NCBI RefSeq assembly: GCF_045679555.1
Contig: NC_092087.1
Location: 87,396,861-87,460,860 of the forward strand
Direction of reading: 5' to 3'
Source of the DNA: Salvelinus alpinus
Lineage: Eukaryota > Chordata > Actinopteri > Salmoniformes > Salmonidae
DNA length: 64,000 nucleotides
In this document: positions 38,936-48,911 of the stretch, one piece after another
Position numbering within the stretch: position 1 is the stretch's first letter
Layout: each line of letters begins with the position of its first letter
Translations under genes and position numbers: made by a program
The notes under the pieces: generated by a model
Databases searched by the model: none
What the model was told of the DNA's origin: nothing
What the model saw: only the letters and a program-made list of their open reading frames with translations

Positions 38936-39268
38936 TGTCACGATCGTCGTAATGATTGGACCACGGCGCAGCGTGCGTAGAGTTCCACATCTTTTAATAA
39001 ATTGAAACTCACCAAACAAACCAATAAAGAACACGCAAACCGTGACGCTACTGGTGTGCACACAGGAAACTATCTGTAGACAAGATCCCACAAAACACAA
39101 TGAGGAAATGGCTGCCTAAATATGATCCCCAATCAGAGACAACGTTAAACAGCTGTCTCTGATTGGAAACCATACCCGGCCAACATAAATCATTAATCAC
39201 ATAGATGACCCACCCTAGTCACCAACCAACATACAGAATAAACAGCTCTCTATGGTCAGGGCGTGACA
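38936..39268. mobile_element. Solo LTR with CCAAG target duplication
   Basis: A 333-bp unit whose ends are exact inverted repeats, TGTCACG and CGTGACA. It is flanked by the direct repeat CCAAG (38931-38935 and 39269-39273). TG...CA ends with a 5-bp duplication fit a solo LTR of a retrotransposon. No internal genes are present. It lies upstream of the receptor coding exons. Confidence 0.88.
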
Positions 39269-39359
39269 CCAAGAGATGAAAGGATTAAGTGCTCAAAAAA
39301 TAAGTGCTAGGTTAAAGTGCATGGTATAATAAAATTCAATATTAAATATAATACTAAAC

Positions 39360-39500
39360 CAGTTAGAATCAGTGTTAGGGTTAGAATTACGTTTAGGGTT
39401 TGGAGCTAGGGTTCGGGTTAGGGTTAATAGGTTTTGGGGTTAAGGTAAAGGAAAATAGGATTGTGAATGGGACTGAATTTTGTGTCCCCACAAGGTTCGT
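39360..39500. repeat. GGTTAG-rich dispersed repeat, right part
   Basis: GTTAGGGTTAGAATTACG through GGGTTCGGGTTAGGG to GTGTCCCCACAAGG. Same family as 4495-4622. Confidence 0.6.
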
Positions 39501-39554
39501 TTTACAAGACTGTGTGCGTGTGAATGTGTGCGCTTGTGTGTGTGTATGTGTGTG

Positions 39555-40138
39555 AGTCACTTGCTGTTTAGCCTCACAGCTTGGTGATAGGAGCTGTCAT
39601 TGAGCCTGGTGGTCAGTCTTTAGGCTGCTGTACAGCTTGACGGACCGTAGAGGATTGAACATTTATTCTCCTATATTTGGGGTTCTGAGAATAAAACAGC
39701 TTCAGAACAATCAATGCAGAAATGTGTGTTTACAGTACTACACATCTGTTCAATAAGTGATTGTTGTTGTTATTGATGATGATGATGGTGATGATGGTGG
39801 TGATGACGATGATGATGATGGTGATGACTATTGTATGCATTAGGAAATGATTTTTGCATCATACATCATGTCAGGTTAAATAGACAGATGTAGACAGACA
39901 TGCAACACATCACACACATTACATACATAGTGCAATAGACTTACAGACAGACAGTATTCACATAGACAACCATATAGCACAATACAACACAACACAATAT
40001 GAGCCTGGTTCATTTTCAGTAATGAGGCCCTGTACCCCATTTACAGTTTCTACTTCAATGTATCAGGTGGAGTTATTCACCAGCTATAGAGTGAGTTGTT
40101 GTTTATGTTTCTAAGACTGCAGGGTGGGAGATGCAACA
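39555..40138 (+). promoter_or_regulatory. Upstream region conserved between receptor copies
   Basis: Matches 60307-60650 plus 61691-61877 upstream of gene copy 2, with only small differences and with the LTR-like element at 60655-61690 absent here. It includes a GATGAT/GATGGT triplet-type repeat at 39773-39830. No TATA box is assigned. Conservation reflects recent duplication and does not by itself show regulatory function. Confidence 0.45.
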
Positions 40139-40193
40139 ATGGCCTTGAGAACAGCAGGAAGTGTGTTGGTGGTCTTTCTCTGGTCTGTAGCAG
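40139..40193 (+). CDS. Receptor copy 1, exon 1: signal peptide
   Basis: ATG in a strong context (CAACAATGG). It encodes [18 protein letters not shown], a hydrophobic signal peptide, then donor CAG|GTATGG in phase 1. An upstream in-frame GTG at 40124 is not needed. Confidence 0.85.
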
Positions 40194-40479
40194 GTATGGT
40201 CTCATTCTTATATTTTAGTTGCTCTGTTTATCAATATACAGACATTTCTAAAAGGATAAGAATCAGCATGTTATTCTGGTGTGTTCTGTTAGGCATCTCC
40301 ACTTCACTTTAAATAGTTGTCTTTCACACTTCACTGAGTGATGCTTATCTGTGGTTTCCATTCACACTCAATTCAGCAAATACAGTATGGCAACAATGTG
40401 TGGACAAACCCTACTGCCAGTGTGAACCAATAGGTTTATGCTTAATGTAATGTGCTTCTGATGTCTAACTGTGTTTCAG

Positions 40480-40818
40480 TGGTACTGGGTCAGAATGGCT
40501 GGAGTGTGACTTACACCACTCAGAGTATCTGTGCCTTGAAGGGGTCAACAGTGGATCTGTCCTGCTCTTACACATATCCCAGAGGTCATACAGTCACAAC
40601 AATTGGATGGTGTTATTGGAATAGTGGTGCGGGGCGATTTGTTGAAATCCAATCTAATAATGAGGGTCGTGTGGAGTACCATCGGACAACAGTGAAGGAC
40701 TCTACCCTGAGAATCACAGACCTGAGACAGAGTGACATAGCAACATATTACTTCTTCTATAAAACAGACAAGTCAGATTGGAAAACTGCCCAACGTGGAG
40801 TCACTCTCTCTGTCACTG
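40480..40818 (+). CDS. Receptor copy 1, exon 2: V-like Ig domain 1
   Basis: Acceptor GTGTTTCAG, 339 nt, phase 1 to 1. Contains SICALKGSTVDLSC (strand B), GWCYW (strand C) and LRITDLRQSDIATYYFFYKT (strands E-F). The F strand has Phe where Ig domains normally have Cys. The position of the Siglec sialate-binding Arg is also Phe (TTC at 40755-40757), while the following Trp (40779-40781) is kept. The strand-E Cys seen in copy 2 is Ser here. Confidence 0.85.
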
Positions 40819-40949
40819 GTACTGTAATGTTTCATATATAGTATAGTACTGTACCATCTTAGTTATGTATTAAATGTTCTATGAGAACAGTGACATGGTG
40901 GAAACTGACAGACTTACTCTGTTGTTGTTTTCATAACCTCTCTATTCAG

Positions 40950-41168
40950 AACTGCATGTGGAGGTGACAGGACAACGGAACGAGAAAACACTGACCTGTA
41001 GAACCACCTGCAGCCTGCCTGGTAACCCCACCTACATCTGGTACAAGAACAGACAATATCTACATGAGAGGACTTCCCCTATATACAATTACTATGTCTA
41101 CAGTAAGGATGCAGGCAGCTACTCCTGTGCTGTAAAAGGCCATGAGGATCTCCACTCTCCTGCAGTGT
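40950..41168 (+). CDS. Receptor copy 1, exon 3: short C2-like domain
   Basis: 219 nt, phase 1 to 1, from acceptor CTATTCAG to donor GTGT|GTGAGT. Motifs: [20 protein letters not shown] and DAGSYSCAVKG. Canonical B- and F-strand cysteines are present, plus an extra Cys in the B-C region. Confidence 0.85.
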
Positions 41169-41323
41169 GTGAGTGTAGATTAATTTAGTTATAATTTCAC
41201 AATACCAAATAACAGCTAAAGTGGATATTAATTTACAAAATACTGAAAATGGTCAAGTAGTTTACGACAGCAAAAGTAAACAGAAATAGTTCAAAACTAA
41301 CTGATATCTTCATCATGTTTCAG

Positions 41324-41656
41324 GTGTTCATAGTTCAAACTGCTGGAGGGTGACTTACACCAAGAGGAGAATCTGTGTCTTGAAGGGCTCCACAGTGGAC
41401 ATATCCTGCTCTTACACTCATCCCACAAGTTATATAGAACAAGGTTCATTCTGGTTTACACAGAAACGCACTGTAGATCTCAGTTCATATCCAGAGTATG
41501 CAGGTCGTGTGGAGTACAATAGGAACACAGAGAACCACCACATCATGACAATAACACACCTGACAGAGAAGGACTCGGCTGAATACAAATTCAGATTACT
41601 AACAACAGATGAGGGGAGATTTTCTGGCCTTCCTGGTGTGATGTTGACTGTCACAG
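41324..41656 (+). CDS. Receptor copy 1, exon 4: second V-like domain
   Basis: 333 nt, phase 1 to 1. Motifs: [20 protein letters not shown] and [12 protein letters not shown]. The F strand reads YKFR, with Arg at 41593-41595 and no F-strand Cys. Nearly identical to exon 4 of copy 2 (about six amino-acid differences seen). Confidence 0.85.
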
Positions 41657-41750
41657 GTAATACTGCACCTACAGTTAGTACTGTAATAGAACAAGTCTAA
41701 TCACATGACAAGTCTGTCTGGAGTCAAATATGACTGATGTTTCCTCTTAG

Positions 41751-42071
41751 ATATCCTGTTGGAGATGGATCCTACGTCTGTGTCAGAGGGGGAGAGAGTC
41801 ACACTGAGATGTAGAACCCAATGTACAGTCGGTCTCAACCCCACCTACATCTGGTACAAGAACAGACAACGTCTAACCAACCCAGTCACCAGTTATAACA
41901 GTCTGATCCTAGACCCAGTCACCAGTTATAACAGTTAGATCCGAGACCCAATCACCAGTTATAACAGTCTGATCCTAGACCCAGTCAGCAATAAGGATGC
42001 AGGGAACTACTCCTGTGCTGTAAAAGGCTTTGAGAGAATCCTCTCTCCAGAAGAGACTCTCACTGTCAGAT
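41751..42071 (+). pseudogene. Receptor copy 1, exon 5: C2-like domain with in-frame TAG
   Basis: 321 nt, phase 1 to 1. Motifs: [36 protein letters not shown]. Between the C and F strands an 11-residue segment ([11 protein letters not shown]) is repeated three times in frame. In the middle copy CTG ATC CTA has become TAG ATC CGA, giving a stop at 41936-41938. Skipping this exon would preserve the frame. Confidence 0.85.
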
Positions 42072-42118
42072 GTGAGTACATTGGGTGTTGATATGTCTAC
42101 AGTGAAAGTCATTGACAT

Positions 42119-42300
42119 CATCTCTGTAATACATGGTTCTGCATGTCAGTATAATATACTAATCAATACTAATTTACATCATCTCTGTAATACATGGTTC
42201 TACATGTCAGTGTAATATACTAATCTATACTAATTTACATCATCTCTGTAATACATGGTTCTACATGTCAGTGTAATATACTAATCTATACTAATATACA
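42119..42300. repeat. 60-bp tandem repeat in intron 5
   Basis: Three copies of a roughly 60-bp unit, CATCTCTGTAATACATGGTT followed by CATGTCAGTGTAATATACTA. Confidence 0.9.
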
Positions 42301-42362
42301 TAATCTCTTGGTGTCTTACATGTTATATGAGTTGTTATTTTTTCTGTCATCTTCAACACCAG

Positions 42363-42626
42363 ATGGCCCAAAGAACACCTCAGTGTCAGTCAGTCCCTCT
42401 GGTGAAATAGTGGAGGGCAGTTCAGTGACTCTGACCTGCAGCAGTGATGCCAACCCACCTGTGGACAAATACACCTGGTACAAGAAGAATGTAAACTCAC
42501 CAAAAGCATCGGAACAGAGTTACAGCATCACTAACATCAGCTCTGAGGACAGAGGAGAATACTACTGTGAGGCCCAGAATGGAAGAGGATCTATGAACTC
42601 TACAGCTCTGATGATCATTGTAGCAG
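42363..42626 (+). CDS. Receptor copy 1, exon 6: membrane-proximal C2-set Ig domain
   Basis: 264 nt, phase 1 to 1. A classic C2-set domain: GSSVTLTCSSDANPPVDKYT (B-C strands), WYKK, and SSEDRGEYYCEAQNGRGS (E-F-G) with the standard Cys pair and Trp. Resembles repeated C2 domains of fish CD22-like proteins. Confidence 0.88.
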
Positions 42627-42834
42627 GTAAAGTTACATCTTCAATACTTCAATACAAAACTACATGTTTCAATCAAATCTTAATCATTATACTTTGTCTT
42701 ATTACACCTTAGTTTATAACTATACATTGGGTTATAAGGTCACTTAACAAGTATTGAATTAATGTCCTGTATTATAGTTCATTTTTAGTTTATTATATCA
42801 TGCCATTTACTCATATCATCCATATGTATTACAG

Positions 42835-42924
42835 GGAAACAAACCTCAGTTCTGACTGTAGCTGTAGGAATCATAGTGGTTGTTCTGGTTCTCATCCTCT
42901 GTCTCTATGACTCATGTGGTACAG
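42835..42924 (+). CDS. Receptor copy 1, exon 7: transmembrane segment
   Basis: 90 nt, phase 1 to 1. Encodes SVLTVAVGIIVVVLVLILCL, a single hydrophobic helix, followed by YDSCGT. There is no charged residue in the helix, so it is not an adaptor-pairing type. Confidence 0.85.
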
Positions 42925-43018
42925 GTAAGTTAAAATGCATATTTTTTGGTTGTAGATTATTTAAATGTAGCACTCTAATTAATTATTAGCTTCATTAATT
43001 CATTTGTTTACAAAACAG

Positions 43019-43073
43019 GAAAAAAGCCTCCAAATCCACCTCCAACACAAGAGACACAGCAGATGATGGACAG
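43019..43073 (+). pseudogene. Receptor copy 1, exon 8: cytoplasmic exon, one base out of frame
   Basis: 55 nt between good splice sites (AAAACAG and CAG|GTGAGT). Entering in phase 1 gives a proline-rich reading that leaves phase 2, but exon 9 is only sensible in phase 0. Reading the exon one base later gives ASKSTSNTRDTADDGQ joined to GDTSPVYDNI, which suits the family. The A6 run at its start is the likely site of a lost A. Confidence 0.6.
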
Positions 43074-43168
43074 GTGAGTCTGTTGGAATCAGAAGGTGAC
43101 TGTGATGACTGTGTAGTATTTGTGGAACATTTCCACTCCTCATGTTGTCTGTTCTCTCTCTCCATCAG

Positions 43169-43404
43169 GGAGACACTAGTCCAGTGTATGACAACATCTC
43201 AAACATGGTCATGACCTCTACTGCAGCACAGACAGCAGCCACAGACGACCAGGATGATGTTCACCACGCCAGCTTCCACTTCTCTCGCTCCAAAATACAG
43301 GAAGTGCCTCTGTACTCCACCGTCCATCTGCATCAACCACAGAAACAGGACCAAGATGTCCAATACACTGCTGTGAAATTCAACCTCCCCATTTCTGCCA
43401 CCCA
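43169..43404 (+). CDS. Receptor copy 1, exon 9: cytoplasmic tail with tyrosine motifs
   Basis: 236 nt from acceptor TCCATCAG to donor CCCA|GTGAGC, leaving phase 2. Contains GDTSPVYDNISNM (YDN, Grb2-type), VPLYSTV and DVQYTAVKF (VxYxxV, ITIM). Joining to exon 10 gives a smooth SATQ-PAAAQAAEEE junction, which supports both sites. The in-frame TGA just past the donor is intronic. Confidence 0.82.
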
Positions 43405-43622
43405 GTGAGCATATTCTGCCATTACAATAACATAGTCAATACTAGAACACACAGCATTAAAGGAGAAGTTTGTTTTTTCACAACCAAATCTGGATGGGGT
43501 GGTTGGGGTGGTGGTTGGAAAGTTGAATCTCATTTACTGCATTTCTACACAAATAAAACACTTTTAAATGGTATTTGGAAAACAGAAAAAAAAAAAAAAA
43601 TTACCCCAGCCATTATCATCTT

Positions 43623-44095
43623 TGTCACGTTCCTGACCTATTTCTGTTAGTTTGTTATATGTTTAGTTGGTCAGGACCTGAGTTTGGGTGGGCATTCTAT
43701 GTTTTCTGTTTCTATGTTGGTTTATGGGTTGCCTGGTATGGCTCTTAATTAGAGGCAGGTGTTTGGCGTTCCTCTAATTAAGAGTCATATTTAGGTAGGT
43801 GTTTTCACAGTGTTCGTTGTGGGTGATTGTCTTCCGTGTCTGTGTCTGTTCACCACGCGGGACTGTTTTCGGTTTGTTTGTTCCTCGTTCATTTGTGTAG
43901 CCTATTTTTCCTATTCGTGCGTTCTTCTTGTTTTATGTAAGTTCGTCGTCTAGGTCTGTCTACACCGTTTGTTGTTTTTGTTAGTTTAGTCAAGTTCGTG
44001 TTTTCTTTAATAAATTATGTGTTCAAACTCAGCTGCATTTTGGTTCGATCCCTGCTCCTCCTCTTCTGATGAAGAGGAGGAGGAAAGCCGTTACA
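43623..44095 (+). mobile_element. Solo LTR in intron 9 with ATCTT target duplication
   Basis: 473 bp, beginning TGTCACGTTCCTGACC and ending GCCGTTACA, flanked by the exact 5-bp direct repeat ATCTT (43618-43622 and 44096-44100). A TTTAATAAATT poly(A)-type signal lies near 44006. No internal retroelement genes, so a solo LTR. Confidence 0.9.
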
Positions 44096-44307
44096 ATCTT
44101 GGCTGCTGTAGGTTCATTCACCTCAGTCCATTATCACCTTGGCTGCTGTAGGTTATTTCACCTCAGTCCATCTGAGATAGCCTATCAGCTATTCAGTTGT
44201 AATGTTATACACCTGAAAGGGAGGAAATATGGGAATGATTCACACTGACACACTAATCAGAGAAGAAACAGAAACGTGTGACATTTTTACATAGTATTAT
44301 AATGTAG

Positions 44308-44660
44308 GACTATAGGGAAGATAGGTGCTGTGGAGATGTTCATATTGTATTGAAACATATCTTTATATATATATAGCTATATAGGGAAGATAGGTCCTGT
44401 GGAGGTGTTCATATTGTATTGAAACATATCTTTATATACATATATATATATATATATATATAGCTATATAGGGAAGATAGGTCCTATGGAGATGTTCATA
44501 TTGTATTTAAACATATCTTTATATATATATATAGCTATATAGGGAAGATAGGTGCTGTGGAGGTGTTCATATTGTATTGAAACATATCTTTATATATATA
44601 TAGCTATATAGGGAAGATAGGTCCTGTGGAGATGTTCATATTGAAACATATATTCTTTAT
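44308..44660. repeat. Tandem repeat with TA cores, intron 9
   Basis: Five diverged units of about 65-85 bp, each with TATAGGGAAGATAGGT then GTGGAGATGTTCATATTG, separated by TATATA runs of variable length. Confidence 0.9.
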
Positions 44661-44689
44661 GTTCCTAAAGTGTTTGATTAGATTTGTTC

Positions 44690-44742
44690 AGATTCTCAGG
44701 GGACCCCACATGGGCCACGACTCCAAGTTTGGGAACCACTGT
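44690..44742. mobile_element. hAT-like MITE end fragment
   Basis: Ends CCAAGTTTGGGAACCACTG; its reverse complement CAGTGGTTCCCAAACTT is a typical hAT terminal inverted repeat. The other end is not identified. Confidence 0.45.
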
Positions 44743-45796
44743 AAAAACTTCTCTCTCTGCTTGCTTCCTCTCTCTCTCTGTCTCCTCTACTTCCACCTGC
44801 ATTGCAGCCTGCCTCAGCTTCTCCACTGAGTACCACATCACTGTATGTCTCAGTAGCCTACTCTTTGTAAAGGACTTAGTAGTGTATGGTTTGCTCCTGC
44901 TGAGGTAGGCTCCATTTAACATTAGCATCTTACTTCTTCCTTCTAGCTGGCTAAGTAAAACTAACCAGGCCCCTTCAATGTTACTGCAGTTTATTAAGTG
45001 TCTGCCGGCAGCTATCCCCCCGACCTGACTGACTGACTGACATACAGAATGTATCTATAAGAGACTATTTACCAGTTGTGCACTCATTCTCTGAGAGTGA
45101 TTTGTTGTTTGTGGGTTGTCTGTAGACACAGCAGGAGTAGCGGGACAGTTTAAAAAAGTGCCTTTTGTCCGGCATCTCGCAAACATACTGTCAGCAGAGC
45201 AACCTGTGAGCTGGGGTATTTAGTTTCATGTCGCCCTCGGCCTGTGCCGCGAGAAGGGGAATTAGATACTTGAGAGAATGGTGAATGTGCTGCAAAAAGC
45301 AAATCAGGGAGGCAGATCCAGGGGAAGCAGGAAAACATAACGAACAAATCACAGTTAATGATTCCACTTGTTCACAAAGAGGCAGGAGCGATTAGTCAGA
45401 TCAAGAATATGAGCTTTGATCAACGCTGGGAGCAATATTTAGATGTTGATGCGTAAATCATTTTCTTTATTGTGTACAGCATATGTATTAGGCTATTCTT
45501 ACTATTTTCAAATTAGAAATAAGTTAACGAGGCTCGAACGTCGGTGTCCTCATATGTAGTTACGGCCATGTGATCATTGGAGGAGTAGACAGGAGATGTC
45601 ATCAATACGCAAAACAGTTGACCCCCGTGACCACTAGTGATGTCATTTCCTACCAACCCAACAATGGACATCTCAAGACAATTACCATGACATGACTATA
45701 ATGAGGGAGTGATGTGATGATTGTTTTGATGAACTGTTCTCTCTGCATTCCAAATGGTACACCGGTTTTGTTTCATTTCTGTTTCTCTCTCTTCAG
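44743..45796. other. Remainder of intron 9, no gene seen
   Basis: Mixed low-copy sequence. Short open frames on both strands have no recognised domains. The final acceptor CTCTCTTCAG (45787-45796) precedes exon 10. Confidence 0.5.
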
Positions 45797-45878
45797 ACCC
45801 GCAGCAGCACAAGCAGCTGAGGAGGAGCCCACTGTGCTCTACAGTACAGTCATCAAACCCAAAACCAAGAAGACCTGA
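45797..45878 (+). CDS. Receptor copy 1, exon 10: last ITIM and stop
   Basis: 82 nt completing the split codon from exon 9, then PAAAQAAEEEPTVLYSTVIK PKTKKT and TGA at 45876-45878. VLYSTV fits the ITIM consensus. The sequence encoding its last codons seeds the repeat that follows. Confidence 0.82.
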
Positions 45879-46222
45879 ACACAACAAACCCAAAACCAAG
45901 AAGACCTGAACACAATAAAACCCAAACCAGAGAAGAACTCAAAACAACAAAACCAGAACCAAGAAGACCTGAACACAATAAAACCCAAACCAGAGAAGAA
46001 CTCAAAACAACAGAACCAAGAAGAAATGAACACAATAAACCCCAAACCAGAGAAGAACTGAAAACAACAAACCCAGAACCAAGAAGAACTGAACACAACA
46101 AACCATAACCAAGAAGACCTGAACACAACAAACCCAAAACCAAGAAGACTTGAACACAACAAACCCAGAACCAAGAGGACCTGAACACAACAAACCCAGA
46201 ACCAAGAAGACTTGAACACACC
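45854..46222. repeat. About 31-bp tandem repeat spanning the stop codon into the 3' UTR
   Basis: About eleven diverged copies of AACCCAAAACCAAGAAGACC plus TGAACACAAC. The first copy is the coding end of receptor exon 10 including its TGA; the rest lie in the 3' UTR. The long open frames on the - strand here are repeat artefacts. Confidence 0.93.
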
Positions 46223-46282
46223 AGGTTTGACAAAAACCTTGTATATCTGGAACCTTATATTTTACTAAGTGACATAAGGCCT

Positions 46283-46445
46283 GAGGGGGTGTGAAATAGT
46301 GGCCATTATAAACCGGGTGGTTCGAGCCCTGAATGCTGATTTGCTGAAAGGCGTGGTATATCAGACCGTATACCATGGGTATGACAGAAAATGATTATGT
46401 ACTCGTCTAATTACGTTGATCACCAGTTTATAGTAGCAGTAACGT
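46283..46445. mobile_element. Fragment of palindromic DNA-transposon-type repeat
   Basis: Contains CGAGCCCTGAATGCTGATTT and GTGGTATATCAGACCGTATA, which I recognise as part of a common teleost dispersed element. Its complementary half is missing. It lies in the receptor 3' UTR or just beyond. Confidence 0.5.
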
Positions 46446-47285
46446 TTTTGTGCGTCATACACATGGTATTTTGTCTGATATACAGTACAGACTTCTGAAA
46501 TGCTGTTTCAGCCAGTCAGCTTCCAGGAACCAAACTACCCAGTTTATAACAGTATGTAATAATATATGCCATATATATATATATATAATATACTCCATAA
46601 ACCTCATAAACGCCATCTGGCAGGTACTTTTAACCAAAGTCATTCACTCAGTCATTACAGTCATGGGTGCATAAATCCTTCATATGGGAAGTCCCAGCAG
46701 GAATAGAACCCGTGAGTCATGCTGTACAAACTGAGTCACAGGACTGCTCTATTCACACTCAGAGTAGGAGCGCTGATCTAGGGTCAGTTATGCCTTTTAA
46801 TCTATGATGAATAAGAAATGAACCTTGATATTTGAATTGTTTTAGTTTAGTTGTTTTTAAGTAAAACATTTAAAAATATATATATTTCTGATTACAATAA
46901 CTTTTGACAAAAACTTTGAATTTATGAAGTAGCCAACCTCAAGGTCCAGTTATATTTTAGAAGGCTATTTATTTTTTTATGTTATGTTTCTGAAACAATC
47001 ATCAAACTTGTGAGACTGTATATGAAGTCTAACAACAATAGTTATTGTGTTTCTATTACATGTTATTACTTCATATTGTACTATTAGATGATACACATAG
47101 TAGAAGGTTGCTGGATTTGTTTATAAATAGTTTTAATTGTTTTATGACAAAGTTATGACATGATTTTGCTTCAATGTCCAGGAAAGAGTTCTGCTTTTAA
47201 TGCTTTTATCAAATATTTTTTTTGTAAACTGTGTTGTGACATTTTTTAAAATATACTTTTAACAATAAACTTCATTGTCATTGTT
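46446..47285 (+). other. Probable long 3' UTR of receptor copy 1
   Basis: AT-rich non-coding sequence following exon 10. No gene, only short TA runs. It ends around a poly(A) signal at 47264. The extent is inferred. Confidence 0.4.
47264..47269 (+). terminator. Candidate poly(A) signal of receptor copy 1
   Basis: AATAAA in AACAATAAACTTC, followed by TTGTCATTGTTTTC, a T/G-rich downstream context. Earlier AATAAA hexamers within the 31-bp repeats (for example near 45915) are alternatives. Confidence 0.4.
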
Positions 47286-47355
47286 TTCACCTTGTTATAA
47301 CAGTATCTTCAGTGGAGAGAAAATGGAAATCTTTCAACATCTCACCTCTTGTACT

Positions 47356-48421
47356 TTTTTATTTTATTTTTTATTTTATTTTTTTATTTCACCTTTATTT
47401 AACCAGGTAGGCTAGTTGAGAACAAGTTCTCATTTGCAACTGCGACCTGGCCAAGATAAAGCATAGCAGTGTGAACAGACAACACAGAGTTACACATGGA
47501 GTAAACAATAAACAAGTCAATAACATGGTAGAAAAAAAAAAGAGAATCTATATACAATGTGTGCAAAAGGCATGAGGTAGGCAATAAATCGAATAATTAC
47601 AATTTAGCAGATTAACACTGGAGTGATAAATCATCAGATGATCATGTGCAAGAAGAGATACTGGTGTGCAAAAGAGCAGAAAAGTAAATAAATAAAAGCA
47701 GTATGGGGGGTGAGGTAGGTAAATTGGGTGGGTAGTTTACAGATGGACTATGTACAGCTGCAGCGATCGGTTAGCTGCTCGGATAGCAGATTTTTAAAGT
47801 TGTTGAGGGAGATAAAAGTCTCCAACTTCAGAGATTTTTGCAATTCGTTCCAGTCGCAGGCAGCAGAGAACTGGAAGGAAAGGCGTCCAAATGAGGTTTT
47901 GGCTTTAGGGATGATCAGTGAGATACACCTGCTGGAGCGCGTGTTGCGGGTGGGTGTAGCCATCGTGACCAGTGAACTGAGATAAGGCGGCACTTTACCT
48001 AGCATAGCCTTGTAGATGACCTGGAGCCAGTGGGTCTGACGACGAACATGTAGCGAGGGCCAGCCGACTAGGGCATATAGGTCGCAGTGGTGGGTCGTAT
48101 AAGGTGCTTTAGTAACAAAACGAATGGCACTGTGATAAACTGCATCCAGTTTGCTGAGTAGAGTATTGGAAGCTATTTTGTAGATGACATCGCCGAAGTC
48201 GAGGATCGGTAGGATAGTCAGTTTTACTAGGGTAAGTTTGGCGGCGTGAGTGAAGGAGGCTTTGTTGCGGAATAGAAAGCCGATTCTTGCTTTGATTTTG
48301 GATTGGAGATGTTTGATATGAGTCTGGAAGGAGAGTTTGCAGTCTAGCCAGACACCTAGGTACTTATAGATGTCCACATATTCTAGGTCGGAACCGTCCA
48401 GGGTGGTGATGCTAGTCGGGC
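47356..48421 (-). mobile_element. 5'-truncated LINE, same family as 300-3352
   Basis: On the - strand, 209 codons match the C-terminal third of the first LINE (YLGVWLDCKLSFQTHIKHLQ; GWPSLHVRRQTHW; DWNELQKSLKLET) with scattered substitutions. It is followed by the same 3' UTR end and an AAAAT-type tail (47356-47391 on +). It begins downstream of the catalytic YADD box, so it is a dead, 5'-truncated insertion just after gene copy 1. Confidence 0.92.
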
Positions 48422-48484
48422 GTGCATACAGTAACTACAAATAATACATTTACATTAGGTTGTAGAGCAATAGTGGTTTATTCA

Positions 48485-48509
48485 TCTTCATCATCATCAT
48501 CATCATCAT
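48485..48509. repeat. (ATC)n microsatellite
   Basis: Eight or so TCA/ATC triplets. Confidence 0.9.
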
Positions 48510-48911
48510 GTCTGTACAGAATATACACAGACACTTTCAGGAGGAGCAATGTCCAGCACCTAAACACACAACCAGTTACATTAACTATTATTCATTATAA
48601 TTTTTAAAACACACAGACATAATATGACATAACATGGATGTTTGGAGTGTGGAGGGTAATTCAGTCAGCGAGGGCATTCCATTCCAGAACACTGAGAGAT
48701 GGAACATTCTGGAATGTTCGATGATTGATAATAATACATCTCACAGTTAACAAGTTCAGACCAGGCAGTGAGATTATTGCCTGATAAGAATAACAGTCCA
48801 CCATTTTGTCCAACTAGTAGTTAGAGAATAGATTACGTCACTGTTTATTGAGAATGTGATGTCATATAGAATGAGTGCTATGGTCTCCAACATGGCGTGG
48901 CCCTTGACCCC

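Larger units (their letters stand above)
40139..45878 (+). pseudogene. CD22/Siglec-like Ig receptor gene, copy 1 (two frame lesions)
   Basis: Ten coding exons can be built with standard GT-AG sites: 40139-40193 signal peptide, 40480-40818 V-like, 40950-41168 C2-like, 41324-41656 V-like, 41751-42071 C2-like, 42363-42626 C2-set, 42835-42924 transmembrane, 43019-43073, 43169-43404 and 45797-45878 cytoplasmic. The product would be a type I membrane receptor on leukocytes. The tail has VQYTAV and VLYSTV (ITIM consensus), PLYSTV, and VYDNI with a YxN Grb2-type site, implying inhibitory signalling through SH2 phosphatases. Two lesions break it: TAG at 41936-41938 in the fourth Ig exon, and the 43019-43073 exon, which is one base short of the frame needed downstream. 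The exons are otherwise well kept, so recent loss, assembly error or exon skipping are all possible. The exact vertebrate orthologue is not determined. Confidence 0.85.

Noticed and set aside
40124..40138. Upstream GTG start adding five residues to receptor copy 1
   Set aside because: The ATG at 40139 has a strong vertebrate start context and begins a proper signal peptide.
43142..43168. Extension of receptor exon 9 upstream through an ATG at 43142
   Set aside because: That stretch is the pyrimidine tract and acceptor of intron 8.
45839..46376. Overlapping long frames on the - strand rich in Phe, Trp and Cys
   Set aside because: They are the antisense of the 31-bp repeat at the receptor 3' end, in several frames at once.
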